A program made the translations under genes and the position numbers. From an uncultured Microcaldota archaeon (GTDB lineage: Archaea > Micrarchaeota > Micrarchaeia > Anstonellales > Bilamarchaeaceae): 6,899 nucleotides of DNA. Within the stretch, counting starts at the first letter, position 1. Each line of letters starts with the position of its first letter. Where the stretch lies: the NCBI GenBank assembly GCA_903835325.1, contig CAILMU010000241.1:1-6899 (forward strand). The letters run 5' to 3'. The notes below the pieces were generated by a model that did no database searches, had not been told where the DNA came from, and was given only the letters and a program-made list of their open reading frames with translations. Shown here one piece after another: positions 1-5,587 of the stretch.

Positions 1-2
1 AT

Positions 3-59
3 GAAAGGCTGATAAATCCTGAAGCAGGTCAGTCACAACTAACCTCGTTCTTTTCCTAA
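3..59 (+). CDS. C-terminal tail of a PCNA-binding protein (partial; FEN1-like nuclease or other replication/repair enzyme)
   Basis: The third frame is open from the left edge to a TAA at 57-59 and reads ERLINPEAGQSQLTSFFS. The residues QSQLTSFF (bases 30-53) match the PIP-box pattern Q-x-x-(hydrophobic)-x-x-F-F, by which archaeal and eukaryotic replication and repair proteins bind the PCNA clamp; such boxes usually sit at the extreme C-terminus, as here. Carriers include flap endonuclease FEN1, RFC large subunit, DNA polymerases, RNase HII, uracil-DNA glycosylase and XPF-type nucleases. FEN1 is a natural candidate because it typically ends this way, but 18 residues cannot decide it. The ATA and AGG codons match the rest of the window. 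The gene is convergent with the one at 145-1023. The match to the motif is seen directly; the identity of the enzyme is inference. Confidence 0.6.
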   Translation, partial: ERLINPEAGQSQLTSFFS

Positions 60-60
60 A

Positions 61-111
61 GAGCGCGAGCGATTAATACCGCGGGCTTTAGCCCGCGGAT
101 AGCGAGCGCTC
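61..111. repeat. Nested inverted repeat / hairpin between convergent genes
   Basis: A perfect 8-bp stem, CCGCGGGC pairing with GCCCGCGG around a TTTA loop (79-98), sits inside a second pair of arms, GAGCGC (61-66) and GCGCTC (106-111). It begins two bases after the upstream stop codon and ends 34 bases before the stop codon of the minus-strand gene. It could act as a two-way RNA hairpin protecting or ending both convergent transcripts. No clear oligo-T run follows it on either strand, so it is not a textbook intrinsic terminator. It could also be one copy of a dispersed palindromic repeat. Confidence 0.55.
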
Positions 112-144
112 AAGATTTGGTTTTACCCGAAGGGTCTTATTCTT

Positions 145-1023
145 CTATCTTTTTTTCACAATCCGTTCGATAGGATTATTTTTCAAATCCGCTTTCGGTT
201 GTGCGCGGGGCCGCCAAGCTGGCTCATCATACCCTGGTTTTTCCCTCATTTCCGAAGCTATTCTATCTTGAAAATGCCCCGCCCACCCGTTTTGTTCGGG
301 TGTGGTCAGCCTTAGATGCCTACCGCCAAACCTGAATGGAGGGATATCCGTCTCTTTTCCGAGCGGAGCATCCTTCAAGCCTTCAAGCAGTCTTTCCGCG
401 GCTTCAGTGGAATCAGGGCCTCTCAATCCTAACATTATGAGGTATTCGACGACTTTGAGCGGTCTATCCTTCGCTATCCTAGCTATGGTCTCCTCCGCGA
501 CGGTTGTCCTTGTATTTCGCAAAAGCACCTCTTCATCGGAAATATCTCTTTTGCCATCCGCTCCTTTCAAAGCTCCGATGAGCGTGGAAATCACGGTGCT
601 GTGCCATTTCAGGAAATCAATCCTATCTTCCTGCGATTCCAATTCCAGAAGAAGCTCCGTCAACGGGCCTGCTTTCGCCAAATCGCCCAGGTTGCTATAA
701 TGGACAGCGGCCTTTACGACAAGGATGTTCAGATTCCTTCCGGCCAATGCCAACTCAGTGAGATGGCCTTTGTTTTCAGATTCCTCCTCGATTTTCTCAA
801 TAATGTCGTTGATCAGCTGGAAAGACAGGTCATGAACGGCGTCTATCGTTTGATCCAAATCCCCCAGTCCATGCGCATCCAATATCTCAAGAAGGACGGA
901 ATCCCGGCCTTTTCCGCAACTCTCTTCACCAAGCCTGTCGAAAAGATCAGATACCTCTACGCTAAGCTGATATTTGTTGATAGTCCTTTCGTCTCTTGAT
1001 GGCGGGATGTCGAAGAAGCGCAT
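145..1023 (-). CDS. Helical, TPR-like protein of unknown function (292 aa)
   Basis: I do not recognise a named family. The protein is soluble, with no signal peptide or membrane segment. Residues about 12-220 are almost wholly predicted helix. Residues about 88-132 carry a tetratricopeptide-like pattern (AAVHYSNLGDLAKA, then an LLLEL helix), and residues 186-217 look like another helical hairpin, so an alpha-solenoid scaffold for protein contacts is a reasonable inference. The last 70 residues are rich in Pro, Arg and Gly and end in a basic tail, IERIVKKR. The ATG at 1021-1023 (MRFFDIPPSRDE) is preferred over an in-frame TTG at 1072-1074, because the box A elements lie between the two and the longer form would start upstream of its own promoter. 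No ribosome site precedes the ATG, which suggests a leaderless or short-leader mRNA. It is convergent with the PIP-box gene. Confidence 0.75.
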   Translation of the reverse strand: MRFFDIPPSRDERTINKYQLSVEVSDLFDRLGEESCGKGRDSVLLEILDAHGLGDLDQTIDAVHDLSFQLINDIIEKIEEESENKGHLTELALAGRNLNILVVKAAVHYSNLGDLAKAGPLTELLLELESQEDRIDFLKWHSTVISTLIGALKGADGKRDISDEEVLLRNTRTTVAEETIARIAKDRPLKVVEYLIMLGLRGPDSTEAAERLLEGLKDAPLGKETDIPPFRFGGRHLRLTTPEQNGWAGHFQDRIASEMREKPGYDEPAWRPRAQPKADLKNNPIERIVKKR

Positions 1024-1040
1024 CTGTTCACAAATAACTT

Positions 1041-1066
1041 CTTTAAATAACAACTTTTTATAAATA
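1041..1066 (-). promoter_or_regulatory. Box A region for the 145-1023 gene
   Basis: Read on the minus strand, two TATA-like elements lie upstream of the ATG: TATTTATAAAAAG (1054-1066) and TTATTTAAAG (1041-1050). With the usual archaeal spacing of about 25 bases, the first predicts transcription from about 1035 (leader near 12 bases) and the second from about the start codon itself (leaderless). Which one is used cannot be decided from sequence. Both support the ATG at 1023 over the upstream TTG. Confidence 0.55.
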
Positions 1067-1101
1067 CCAATCAAAACTATTTTTGTATCTTATCGGTTCC
1101 G

Positions 1102-1188
1102 CTAAGCCGGAGCCTGCGCATCAGCATCCTCGTTTCCGAGCGTCAATAGCTCCTCTATATCCAGCTCGCTCTCTTCATCCGAAATCAT
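1102..1188 (-). CDS. Candidate acidic microprotein (28 aa)
   Basis: This short ORF runs from ATG (1186-1188) to TAG (1102-1104). The product begins MISDEESELDIEELL and ends EDADAQAPA. It has ten Asp/Glu and no Lys, Arg or His, giving a net charge near -10, and it contains an amphipathic LDIEELL stretch. Three signals argue that it is real: a box A (1221-1228) at the right distance, a six-base Shine-Dalgarno GGTGAT (1193-1198) four bases before the ATG, and a stop codon before the promoter of the next minus-strand gene. No function can be assigned. A short acidic peptide could act by binding a basic partner, but that is speculation. It could also be the decayed end of a longer gene, or a chance ORF, since 28 codons is little evidence by itself. 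Confidence 0.45.
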   Translation of the reverse strand: MISDEESELDIEELLTLGNEDADAQAPA

Positions 1189-1192
1189 CAGT

Positions 1193-1198
1193 ATCACC
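1193..1198 (-). promoter_or_regulatory. Shine-Dalgarno site of the 28-aa ORF
   Basis: GGTGAT on the minus strand is complementary to the 3' end of archaeal 16S rRNA (its partner is ATCACC) and lies four bases upstream of the ATG at 1188. It overlaps an in-frame GTG (1195-1197), which is therefore less likely to be the start. Confidence 0.5.
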
Positions 1199-1220
1199 AA
1201 GAGTAACCGCGCGCCGGATG

Positions 1221-1228
1221 CATATAAA
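1221..1228 (-). promoter_or_regulatory. Box A (TATA) for the 28-aa ORF
   Basis: The minus strand reads TTTATATG, which with 25-base spacing predicts a transcript beginning near 1200, just upstream of the GGTGAT site. The same bases read TATAAATA on the plus strand (1223-1230), so the element could in principle fire the other way, but no convincing plus-strand gene follows. Confidence 0.5.
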
Positions 1229-1320
1229 TACTTGTAACAGAAAATGGCAAATTGTAGTTATTAAACAATCGCGAAAATATCGCCAGCCGGAGATCATGGA
1301 AACAGAAAAATTAAATCAGA

Positions 1321-1352
1321 AAGGAAAAATAAAGAAAAACAAAAAGCGAAAA
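1321..1352 (-). terminator. Oligo-T terminator of the lipoprotein gene
   Basis: Directly after the lipoprotein stop codon the minus strand carries a chain of T-tracts (four to five Ts each at 1349-1352, 1341-1345, 1335-1338 and 1325-1329) broken by single C, G or A bases. Archaeal RNA polymerase terminates at such runs without a hairpin. The same bases, read on the plus strand, give a Lys-rich pseudo-peptide. Confidence 0.7.
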
Positions 1353-1358
1353 TCCCTC

Positions 1359-2291
1359 TTACTTCGCCGCGCTCACAACCATGCTGTAGACCCGGTCATA
1401 CGAGAGCGGGTTCCACGACGATTCAGTCGCGAGCCCGGTCTTGGTGTCGACATTCAGAAGCATCTGGCGCGTGTATGCGTTGCCGGAACCCTGGTCCCTT
1501 GCTATCGTCACATAGTGCCAGTTCACGGAATCGCTGACAAGCCTCACTTCGGCTGTCTGCTCTATCCTTAGCGCGACCCAGTATTTCCCGGGAGTGAGCA
1601 TCGGTTTCGCTGGGAAGGCGAAGCTTATCCAATTGTCGCTGAGCGTCGTGTCTGTTATCGGCCTCTTGACAGAATCAACTATAACTCCGGGGTTCCCGGC
1701 ATTATCCTTGCGCAGCTCGACCACGACGTTCGTGCCCGGTTGCGTCTGCGAGGATATCCTTTTCAGATAGAACTTGACTGCCCCGAGGTTTATCGCGTTA
1801 TCTACAGTGAAGCTTTCCCCTCTCCACTCGCTGAATGAGACCGCATCGTTCTCCATTCCCTTGATATCTGAGCTTCCGAGGGGCGCTATCACCCAATCCT
1901 TGGAAAGCAGGGTCTGGCCGTTGCCTGTTACCGTCACTTTCGATGTCCCGTCCTTCGTCGCCACAAGCTTGAAGGTCAGGGGCGTAGTGGCGTTGTCGGT
2001 CGCGCTCTGCGTGTCCACAGGCACCCCATCCACATTAGCTGTCAATGGCATCCCGCCTGCGCAGGTTACTGTCGCGACAAGGTCCTCGGATTGCGAAAGC
2101 ACGCTGTTCGTTATCGGCGAGAACGAGTAATCAGGAGTGCAGGCGCCGCTCCCTGGCTGCACCTGGACGGATGGCCCGGTGACAGTCACATTCGGGAGGC
2201 CTGTGCCCCCGCTGCCGCCTCCTAGGTTGATGCATCCGAAGAGCAAAACAAATGCCCCAAGGAAAACAAGCGAAATATATTTCAATCCCAT
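1359..2291 (-). CDS. Secreted lipoprotein with beta-sandwich domains (310 aa)
   Basis: Residues 1-19 form a signal peptide ending in a lipobox-like LFGC, so Cys20 is the probable lipidated residue anchoring the protein outside the membrane. A Gly/Ser/Thr/Pro linker (21-50) follows. Residues about 51-138 look like a small Ig-type beta-sandwich, with Cys51 and Cys77 placed to form a disulfide. Residues about 150-310 have the pattern of a choice-of-anchor/jelly-roll domain common in microbial surface proteins: SFTVDNAINLGAVKFYLKR, then VVVELRKDNAGNPG, then LTPGKYWVALRI. Such domains are usually structural or binding modules and no catalytic motif is visible. The gene is monocistronic, with a GGAGGAG ribosome site (2299-2305) seven bases before the ATG, box A at 2375-2382 and an oligo-T terminator after the stop. 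The exact ligand or role is unknown; the domain names are recognised from pattern only. Confidence 0.8.
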   Translation of the reverse strand: MGLKYISLVFLGAFVLLFGCINLGGGSGGTGLPNVTVTGPSVQVQPGSGACTPDYSFSPITNSVLSQSEDLVATVTCAGGMPLTANVDGVPVDTQSATDNATTPLTFKLVATKDGTSKVTVTGNGQTLLSKDWVIAPLGSSDIKGMENDAVSFSEWRGESFTVDNAINLGAVKFYLKRISSQTQPGTNVVVELRKDNAGNPGVIVDSVKRPITDTTLSDNWISFAFPAKPMLTPGKYWVALRIEQTAEVRLVSDSVNWHYVTIARDQGSGNAYTRQMLLNVDTKTGLATESSWNPLSYDRVYSMVVSAAK

Positions 2292-2298
2292 ATCGTAT

Positions 2299-2305
2299 CT
2301 CCTCC
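2299..2305 (-). promoter_or_regulatory. Shine-Dalgarno site of the lipoprotein gene
   Basis: GGAGGAG on the minus strand lies seven bases before the ATG at 2289-2291. It fixes this start, which also gives an intact signal peptide. Confidence 0.7.
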
Positions 2306-2374
2306 CATTCCGATTTATTGATCAGTTACCTGTTTTGTCCTATTATTAGTATAGAGGATGTTTCATCCGCCTTT

Positions 2375-2382
2375 ATTATAAA
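2375..2382 (-). promoter_or_regulatory. Box A candidate for the lipoprotein gene
   Basis: The minus strand reads CATTTATAATAAAG across 2371-2384, with TTTATAAT as the TATA core. It would place the transcript start near 2353 and leave a leader of about 60 bases carrying the GGAGGAG site. A second AT-rich stretch nearer the gene (about 2341-2352) could serve instead. It lies about 40 bp from the oppositely oriented box A of the next gene. Confidence 0.5.
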
Positions 2383-2418
2383 TGCTTTTTGCCGTGTTCA
2401 GCGGGCGAATCTGCGGTC

Positions 2419-2427
2419 GTTATAAAG
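2419..2427 (+). promoter_or_regulatory. Box A for the 150-aa gene, implying a leaderless mRNA
   Basis: GTTATAAAG is centred about 26 bases before the ATG at 2451, so transcription should begin at or beside the start codon. This argues against the longer in-frame start at 2382, which lies upstream of this promoter. Confidence 0.55.
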
Positions 2428-2450
2428 CCTCTTTTACATATATTGCAACT

Positions 2451-2903
2451 ATGAGCAACGATGCATCCAGAAAGAGAGGCCTACCTTCGTCTCCCATAGC
2501 TTTGCCGAATCAGGAGGCCAATCGGCAGCATCCAGCTTCAAGGCCGCCGCCTTTTTCATCCCAAAAGATGCCCTCGGAGCCTCCGGCAGGGCATTGCTCC
2601 CCTCCATACTCGGCCTCCATCCTCCAAAGATTGCTATCCATATTCCCGGCCGACCAGAGAAACAATGTCGGAATCCGCGGCGATGAGCTTTTCCTCGGGG
2701 CCACAAAAATCGGCGGATATTCCGACGGCAGGTTCCTGGTGGATCATAAGCTGGCGAAACCGGCCGTGAAACTGATGCCCCTGTTCACGGCCCTTCTGGA
2801 AGAGAAGGGCACCGTCGTCTTCTATGAAATAACCGCCTCATCGATAACCGTGTGCGCGGGCAAGGAGCTTGGGAAAAAGAATATCTTCTACCCATTGGTT
2901 TAG
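2451..2903 (+). CDS. Uncharacterised protein with disordered N-terminus and small C-terminal domain (150 aa)
   Basis: I do not recognise this protein. Residues 1-55 are rich in Pro, Ser, Arg and Gln with little hydrophobic content, so probably disordered. Residues about 56-150 look folded: a short helix (SILQRLLSIF), beta-like stretches (ELFLGATKIGGY, GRFLVDHK), a helix (VKLMPLFTALLEEKG), and two strands near the end (TVVFYEITASSITVCAG). There is no signal peptide or membrane segment once the start is set at 2451. An in-frame ATG at 2382 would add 23 residues but lies before the box A. The gene is divergent from the lipoprotein gene and ends 82 bases before the PadR-type gene, which has its own promoter, so membership of the transporter operon is doubtful. 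The N-terminal half also shows overlapping open frames on the minus strand, but the leaderless promoter favours the plus strand. Confidence 0.65.
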   Translation: MSNDASRKRGLPSSPIALPNQEANRQHPASRPPPFSSQKMPSEPPAGHCSPPYSASILQRLLSIFPADQRNNVGIRGDELFLGATKIGGYSDGRFLVDHKLAKPAVKLMPLFTALLEEKGTVVFYEITASSITVCAGKELGKKNIFYPLV

Positions 2904-2923
2904 ATCATCGATGACCTATACTA

Positions 2924-2933
2924 TTTTAAATAT
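2924..2933 (+). promoter_or_regulatory. Box A of the PadR-ABC transporter operon
   Basis: TTTTAAATAT is a near-consensus archaeal TATA element. It predicts a transcript start at about 2953-2957, inside the adjacent palindrome, and a leader of about 30 bases with no clear ribosome site. Confidence 0.6.
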
Positions 2934-2946
2934 ATATCCGACAATA

Positions 2947-2967
2947 ATATATCAGGAGCTGATATAT
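2947..2967. promoter_or_regulatory. Perfect 21-bp palindrome, probable PadR operator
   Basis: Left arm ATATATCAG (2947-2955), spacer GAG, right arm CTGATATAT (2959-2967): nine perfectly paired bases either side. It covers the predicted transcript start and lies 18 bases before the regulator's ATG. A further half-site, ATATATCCG (2932-2940), matches the left arm in eight of nine positions in the same direction, 15 bases upstream. PadR proteins are winged-helix dimers that bind inverted repeats and often repress their own operon, so bound protein here would block RNA polymerase. The symmetry is seen directly; the ligand assignment is inferred from position. Confidence 0.65.
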
Positions 2968-2985
2968 ATTCCCTCAAAAAGCATT

Positions 2986-3324
2986 ATGGAGATACTCGGC
3001 CAGAAGCACCACCAGTACGCGAAACTGATGATGGCCTCCTTCATCCTTTGGCTGATTTCCAAGAAGCCCCGAAACGGCTACGAGCTGATAAGGCTCATCA
3101 ACAAGGAGGTATGCTACACCACGGTAGGCACCGGAATCGTCTATCCATTGCTCGCCTTCCTCACAAATGAAGGGCTTATAAAAGTTAAAGCAGTTTCCCA
3201 TGGGAAGAGGCTCAGCAAGGATTACACGCTAACCGAGAAAGGAAAGAAGCGCCTCAAGGAATTCAAGAAGCAATTCTTCCGCTCAGGCCTAAGAGCGGAA
3301 TTCATAAGAGAGATGATAGGATGA
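2986..3324 (+). CDS. PadR-family winged-helix transcriptional regulator (112 aa)
   Basis: This is a compact DNA-binding protein that probably represses the transporter operon it heads. Residues about 12-40 (YAKLMMASFILWLISKKPRNGYELIRLI) match the PadR opening, with the hallmark GYEL at 31-34. Residues 46-66 (TVGTGIVYPLLAFLTNEGLIK) are the recognition helix, in the family's usual G-T-(I/G)-Y-P-L context, and 67-84 form the basic wing ending in YTLTEKGK. A basic helix (85-110) completes it; there is no large C-terminal dimerisation domain, as in the short PadR subgroup. The ATG at 2986 is chosen because box A and the palindrome lie just upstream and because in-frame codons further left overlap the previous gene and are not PadR-like. 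Its TGA overlaps the ATG of the ATPase gene (ATGA at 3321-3324), which suggests translational coupling. The inducer is unknown; in other systems PadR proteins sense phenolic acids, drugs or envelope stress. Confidence 0.88.
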   Translation: MEILGQKHHQYAKLMMASFILWLISKKPRNGYELIRLINKEVCYTTVGTGIVYPLLAFLTNEGLIKVKAVSHGKRLSKDYTLTEKGKKRLKEFKKQFFRSGLRAEFIREMIG

Positions 3325-4061
3325 AAACCCCAGCACCAAAGGAAGGGAAAGGAGAATCTGAGAGGTCTTCCACATCCCGTGCCGGAGGGTCCGGTTCCAA
3401 AGAGGTCCTGCGCCTGGACGAAGTGAGCAAGATCTACAAGATGGGAACCGTTGATGTGAAAGCCCTCGATCGCGCGAACCTCGTAATCCGCAAGGGCGAA
3501 CTCGTCGTCATCATCGGCCCTTCGGGTTCCGGGAAAAGCACGCTCCTGCATATCATGGGCCTCCTGGACACCCCTACAAAAGGCCACCGCTACATAGACG
3601 GCATAGACACAACCAATATCAACGAAGCGCAGCAGGCGAGGATACGCGGGCACAAGATAGGCTTCGTCTTCCAGCGCTTCAACCTGATACCAAGCCTGAC
3701 CGCGCTCCAGAACGTGGAGCTCCCGATTATCCTCTGCGGGAGCTGCGAGCGGAACGGCAAGGCGCGCAAGACCCTGGAGAGCCTGGGGATGAGCAACCGC
3801 CTCGACCATTACCCATCCCAGCTATCCGGAGGCCAGGTGCAGAGGGTGGCTATCGCACGGGCTCTTGTGAACGAACCCGAGATAATCCTAGCAGATGAAC
3901 CGACAGGCAACCTGGATTCGAAAACCGGGAAAGAGGTCCTGGAGATACTTTCCGACCTGCACAAGCAGGGCCGGACCATCATCATAATCACGCACGACGA
4001 ATCCATCACGAGGATCGCCCAGAGGGTGGTCAGGATAAACGATGGACACATAGAGGAATGA
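3321..4061 (+). CDS. MacB/LolD-type ABC transporter ATPase (246 aa)
   Basis: This is the nucleotide-binding subunit that would drive the permeases encoded downstream. All motifs are intact: Walker A GPSGSGKST (66-74), Q-loop Gln118 in FVFQRFNLIPSLTALQN (the segment typical of MacB/LolD/FtsE ATPases), signature LSGGQ (168-172), Walker B IILADEP (188-194), D-loop GNLDS (196-200) and switch His225. The ATPase core begins near residue 28; before it lies a Lys/Ser/Gly/Pro-rich tail of about 27 residues, likely disordered and not usual for this family. The next in-frame Met (41) falls inside the first conserved strand, so the ATG at 3321 must be used or nearly so. It overlaps the PadR stop by four bases. 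The permease is encoded separately, unlike bacterial MacB, where both are fused. The substrate cannot be told from the ATPase. Confidence 0.93.
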   Translation: MKTPAPKEGKGESERSSTSRAGGSGSKEVLRLDEVSKIYKMGTVDVKALDRANLVIRKGELVVIIGPSGSGKSTLLHIMGLLDTPTKGHRYIDGIDTTNINEAQQARIRGHKIGFVFQRFNLIPSLTALQNVELPIILCGSCERNGKARKTLESLGMSNRLDHYPSQLSGGQVQRVAIARALVNEPEIILADEPTGNLDSKTGKEVLEILSDLHKQGRTIIIITHDESITRIAQRVVRINDGHIEE

Positions 4062-4068
4062 TTTTTCA

Positions 4069-4074
4069 AGGTGA
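4069..4074 (+). promoter_or_regulatory. Shine-Dalgarno site that decides the start at 4080
   Basis: AGGTGA lies five bases before the ATG at 4080-4082. The in-frame GTG at 4071-4073 is part of this site, so the ATG is the better start. Confidence 0.6.
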
Positions 4075-4079
4075 AAACT

Positions 4080-5555
4080 ATGGACAGGAACATTTTCGCA
4101 ATAGCATTGGCGCTAATGGTGTTTGCCAGCATATCTTTTGCAGGCATCTCAATCAACGGCTACACGGTCTCGGAGACCACATTCAAGCCAGGCCAGCCTG
4201 GCGTCGCGACCGTCACAGTGACGAACCCGACAGGAGCGGACAGGGTGACAAGCCTCACGCTCACGATAGATACGCCTTTTGAGATATCTCTCTCGGCAGC
4301 GCCGCAACTGGCTGACCTGAGCGCAGGCGGTTCTGCTGTCGTATCGATACCGTTCAAGGTGAAGCCGGACGCGAAACCCGGAATCTACCTCATCAACGCA
4401 ATCTTCAAGGGATATTCCTCCGACACGACGGGAGGATCCAACCTCGTCACGAACACGGTCTCGATACCGGTCACCATCGTGCAGACCCCGATTTTCAACT
4501 TCAACACGGACAACAACCTCCTTTCAGGGATAGACGATGTGACGCTCACGATAACGAACAACGGCGGCGCCGCCAGCAACACGCGCCTGAGCATCTCCGG
4601 CGGAATATCGCTCTATGGAAAGAACGAGATATTCCTCGGCGACATCACAGATTCGGCCACCACCCGCCTCCAGCTCGATTCGAGGAGCGCCTCTGACGGC
4701 CCGACAGACATGCAGATCGTCATGAACTACGATGACGAACTGGGCAACCCGCACACAGAGACTTACCCGATAAGGATGACGGTCAAGAAACAGAGGCTCG
4801 ATGTCACGTTCCTCCAGAACTCGGACGTGATAACCCGCAAAGAGTCTTCAGTGACCCTCGGAATCAAGAACGATGGAAACACCACATTGATGGATGTGCG
4901 CATGAGTTTTTCCGGCAACAGCTCGATACGGCTCAAGGACAGCAACGAGCTGGATTTCGGAGACATCTCCCCGGGCCAGACCGCGACAGCGACGGCATCC
5001 ATGTTCGCCGACCTCTCGCCGGGGCTCAACAACGTCCCGACGACCCTAAGCTGGACAGAGAAGGATGTCGCGAAGACGCAGGATGTCCAGGTCCCGCTCA
5101 CGATAAGCTCGGACGCTGATGTGGGCGTCTATCTCGAAGCCAAACCATCCCCATTGACTGTGGGGCAGGAGCACACGATATCCGTCCTGGTCTCGAACCT
5201 TGGTTCGTATCCGATAGAGAACGTGGCGGTCAGCTTCAGCTCGGATTCCCTGAGCTCGCTCGACATATCCACGGACCAGTACATCGGAAGCCTGAACAAC
5301 GACGACTTCAGCACCGTGCAGTTCAAGGAGAAGGTCGGCGCTGTCCCTGACGGCCAGTACCCGGTCGATATCAAGGTCACATACCGCGACAAGTCCGGCG
5401 AATGGAAGACCAAGGACATCAAGCAGACGGTGAGCATATACAACACGCCCGTGGCGGCGTTCGACCCGCTGATACTGGTGCCGGTTGTGCTCATTCTGGG
5501 AGTCCTTGTATGGTACTTCAAGTTCCGCAAGAGCAACAAGGCAGCATCCAGCTGA
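4080..5555 (+). CDS. Membrane-anchored CARDB/COG1361-like surface protein (491 aa)
   Basis: This extracytoplasmic protein has an N-terminal signal peptide (residues 1-21, cleavage likely after SFA), about four beta-sandwich domains of 100-115 residues (roughly 22-138, 139-238, 239-346, 347-456), one membrane helix (about 461-480, FDPLILVPVVLILGVLVWYF) and a short basic cytoplasmic tail (KFRKSNKAASS). The domains repeat one pattern: a strand with NxG or NPTG (VTVTNPTGADRV, LTITNNGGAASN, LGIKNDGNTTL, VLVSNLGSYPI), then an LGDI/LDFGDI/IGSL segment, then a strand with a PxGxY-type turn. This is the pattern of CARDB/NEW3 domains and of archaeal S-layer-like COG1361 proteins. It has no Cys and no catalytic motif. 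The gene lies 18 bases after the ATPase and 32 before the permease, so it is very probably part of the transporter. It may fill the place of the MacA adaptor, or act as a ligand-binding or surface-anchoring partner. The role is inferred; the architecture is visible. Confidence 0.85.
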   Translation: MDRNIFAIALALMVFASISFAGISINGYTVSETTFKPGQPGVATVTVTNPTGADRVTSLTLTIDTPFEISLSAAPQLADLSAGGSAVVSIPFKVKPDAKPGIYLINAIFKGYSSDTTGGSNLVTNTVSIPVTIVQTPIFNFNTDNNLLSGIDDVTLTITNNGGAASNTRLSISGGISLYGKNEIFLGDITDSATTRLQLDSRSASDGPTDMQIVMNYDDELGNPHTETYPIRMTVKKQRLDVTFLQNSDVITRKESSVTLGIKNDGNTTLMDVRMSFSGNSSIRLKDSNELDFGDISPGQTATATASMFADLSPGLNNVPTTLSWTEKDVAKTQDVQVPLTISSDADVGVYLEAKPSPLTVGQEHTISVLVSNLGSYPIENVAVSFSSDSLSSLDISTDQYIGSLNNDDFSTVQFKEKVGAVPDGQYPVDIKVTYRDKSGEWKTKDIKQTVSIYNTPVAAFDPLILVPVVLILGVLVWYFKFRKSNKAASS

Positions 5556-5587
5556 ATCTGAGCTAAACCCACGCAGGTCTGTAGCCG

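Larger units (their letters stand above)
1189..1320. other. Intergenic stretch, no further gene seen
   Basis: Apart from the box A and ribosome site listed separately, this AT-rich stretch between the acidic ORF and the lipoprotein terminator shows no RNA gene or strong repeat. The only symmetry I find is weak: GCGA/TCGC around 1271-1283 and ATTGT/ACAAT around 1251-1269, both too short to call. Confidence 0.5.

Noticed and set aside
302..999. Two plus-strand frames opposite the 292-aa gene
   Set aside because: They have no promoter or ribosome site and their sequences lack domain-like patterning; the minus-strand protein has consistent helical periodicity and promoter elements.
1072..1074. 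TTG start giving the 145-1023 gene 17 extra residues
   Set aside because: It lies upstream of both box A elements, so the codon would not be in the mRNA.
1296..1571. Plus-strand frame starting METEKLNQKGKIKKNK with a GGAG-like site and a TATAAATA box upstream
   Set aside because: Its Lys-rich start is the complement of the oligo-T terminator of the lipoprotein gene, and the remainder runs antisense through that gene with no domain-like pattern.
2271..2282. Palindrome GAAATATATTTC near the lipoprotein start
   Set aside because: It lies within codons 4-7 of the signal peptide, is short and AT-rich, and does not share the arms of the PadR palindrome; probably chance.
2382..2450. N-terminal extension MLFAVFSGRICG before the 150-aa protein
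   Set aside because: A box A sits within this stretch at the correct distance from the ATG at 2451.
2869..2985. In-frame extension of the PadR protein by 39 residues
   Set aside because: It overlaps the previous gene, crosses the promoter and palindrome, and does not resemble any PadR sequence.
3222..3809. Long minus-strand frame opposite the PadR and ATPase genes
   Set aside because: It is antisense to intact, motif-complete genes and has a composition typical of a complement frame with no recognisable domain.
4062..4066. Five-T run after the ATPase stop as a terminator
   Set aside because: It is short and isolated, and the next gene starts 14 bases later with a ribosome site; at most it would weaken downstream expression.
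4071..4073. GTG start for the CARDB-like protein
   Set aside because: The codon is part of the AGGTGA ribosome site serving the ATG at 4080.
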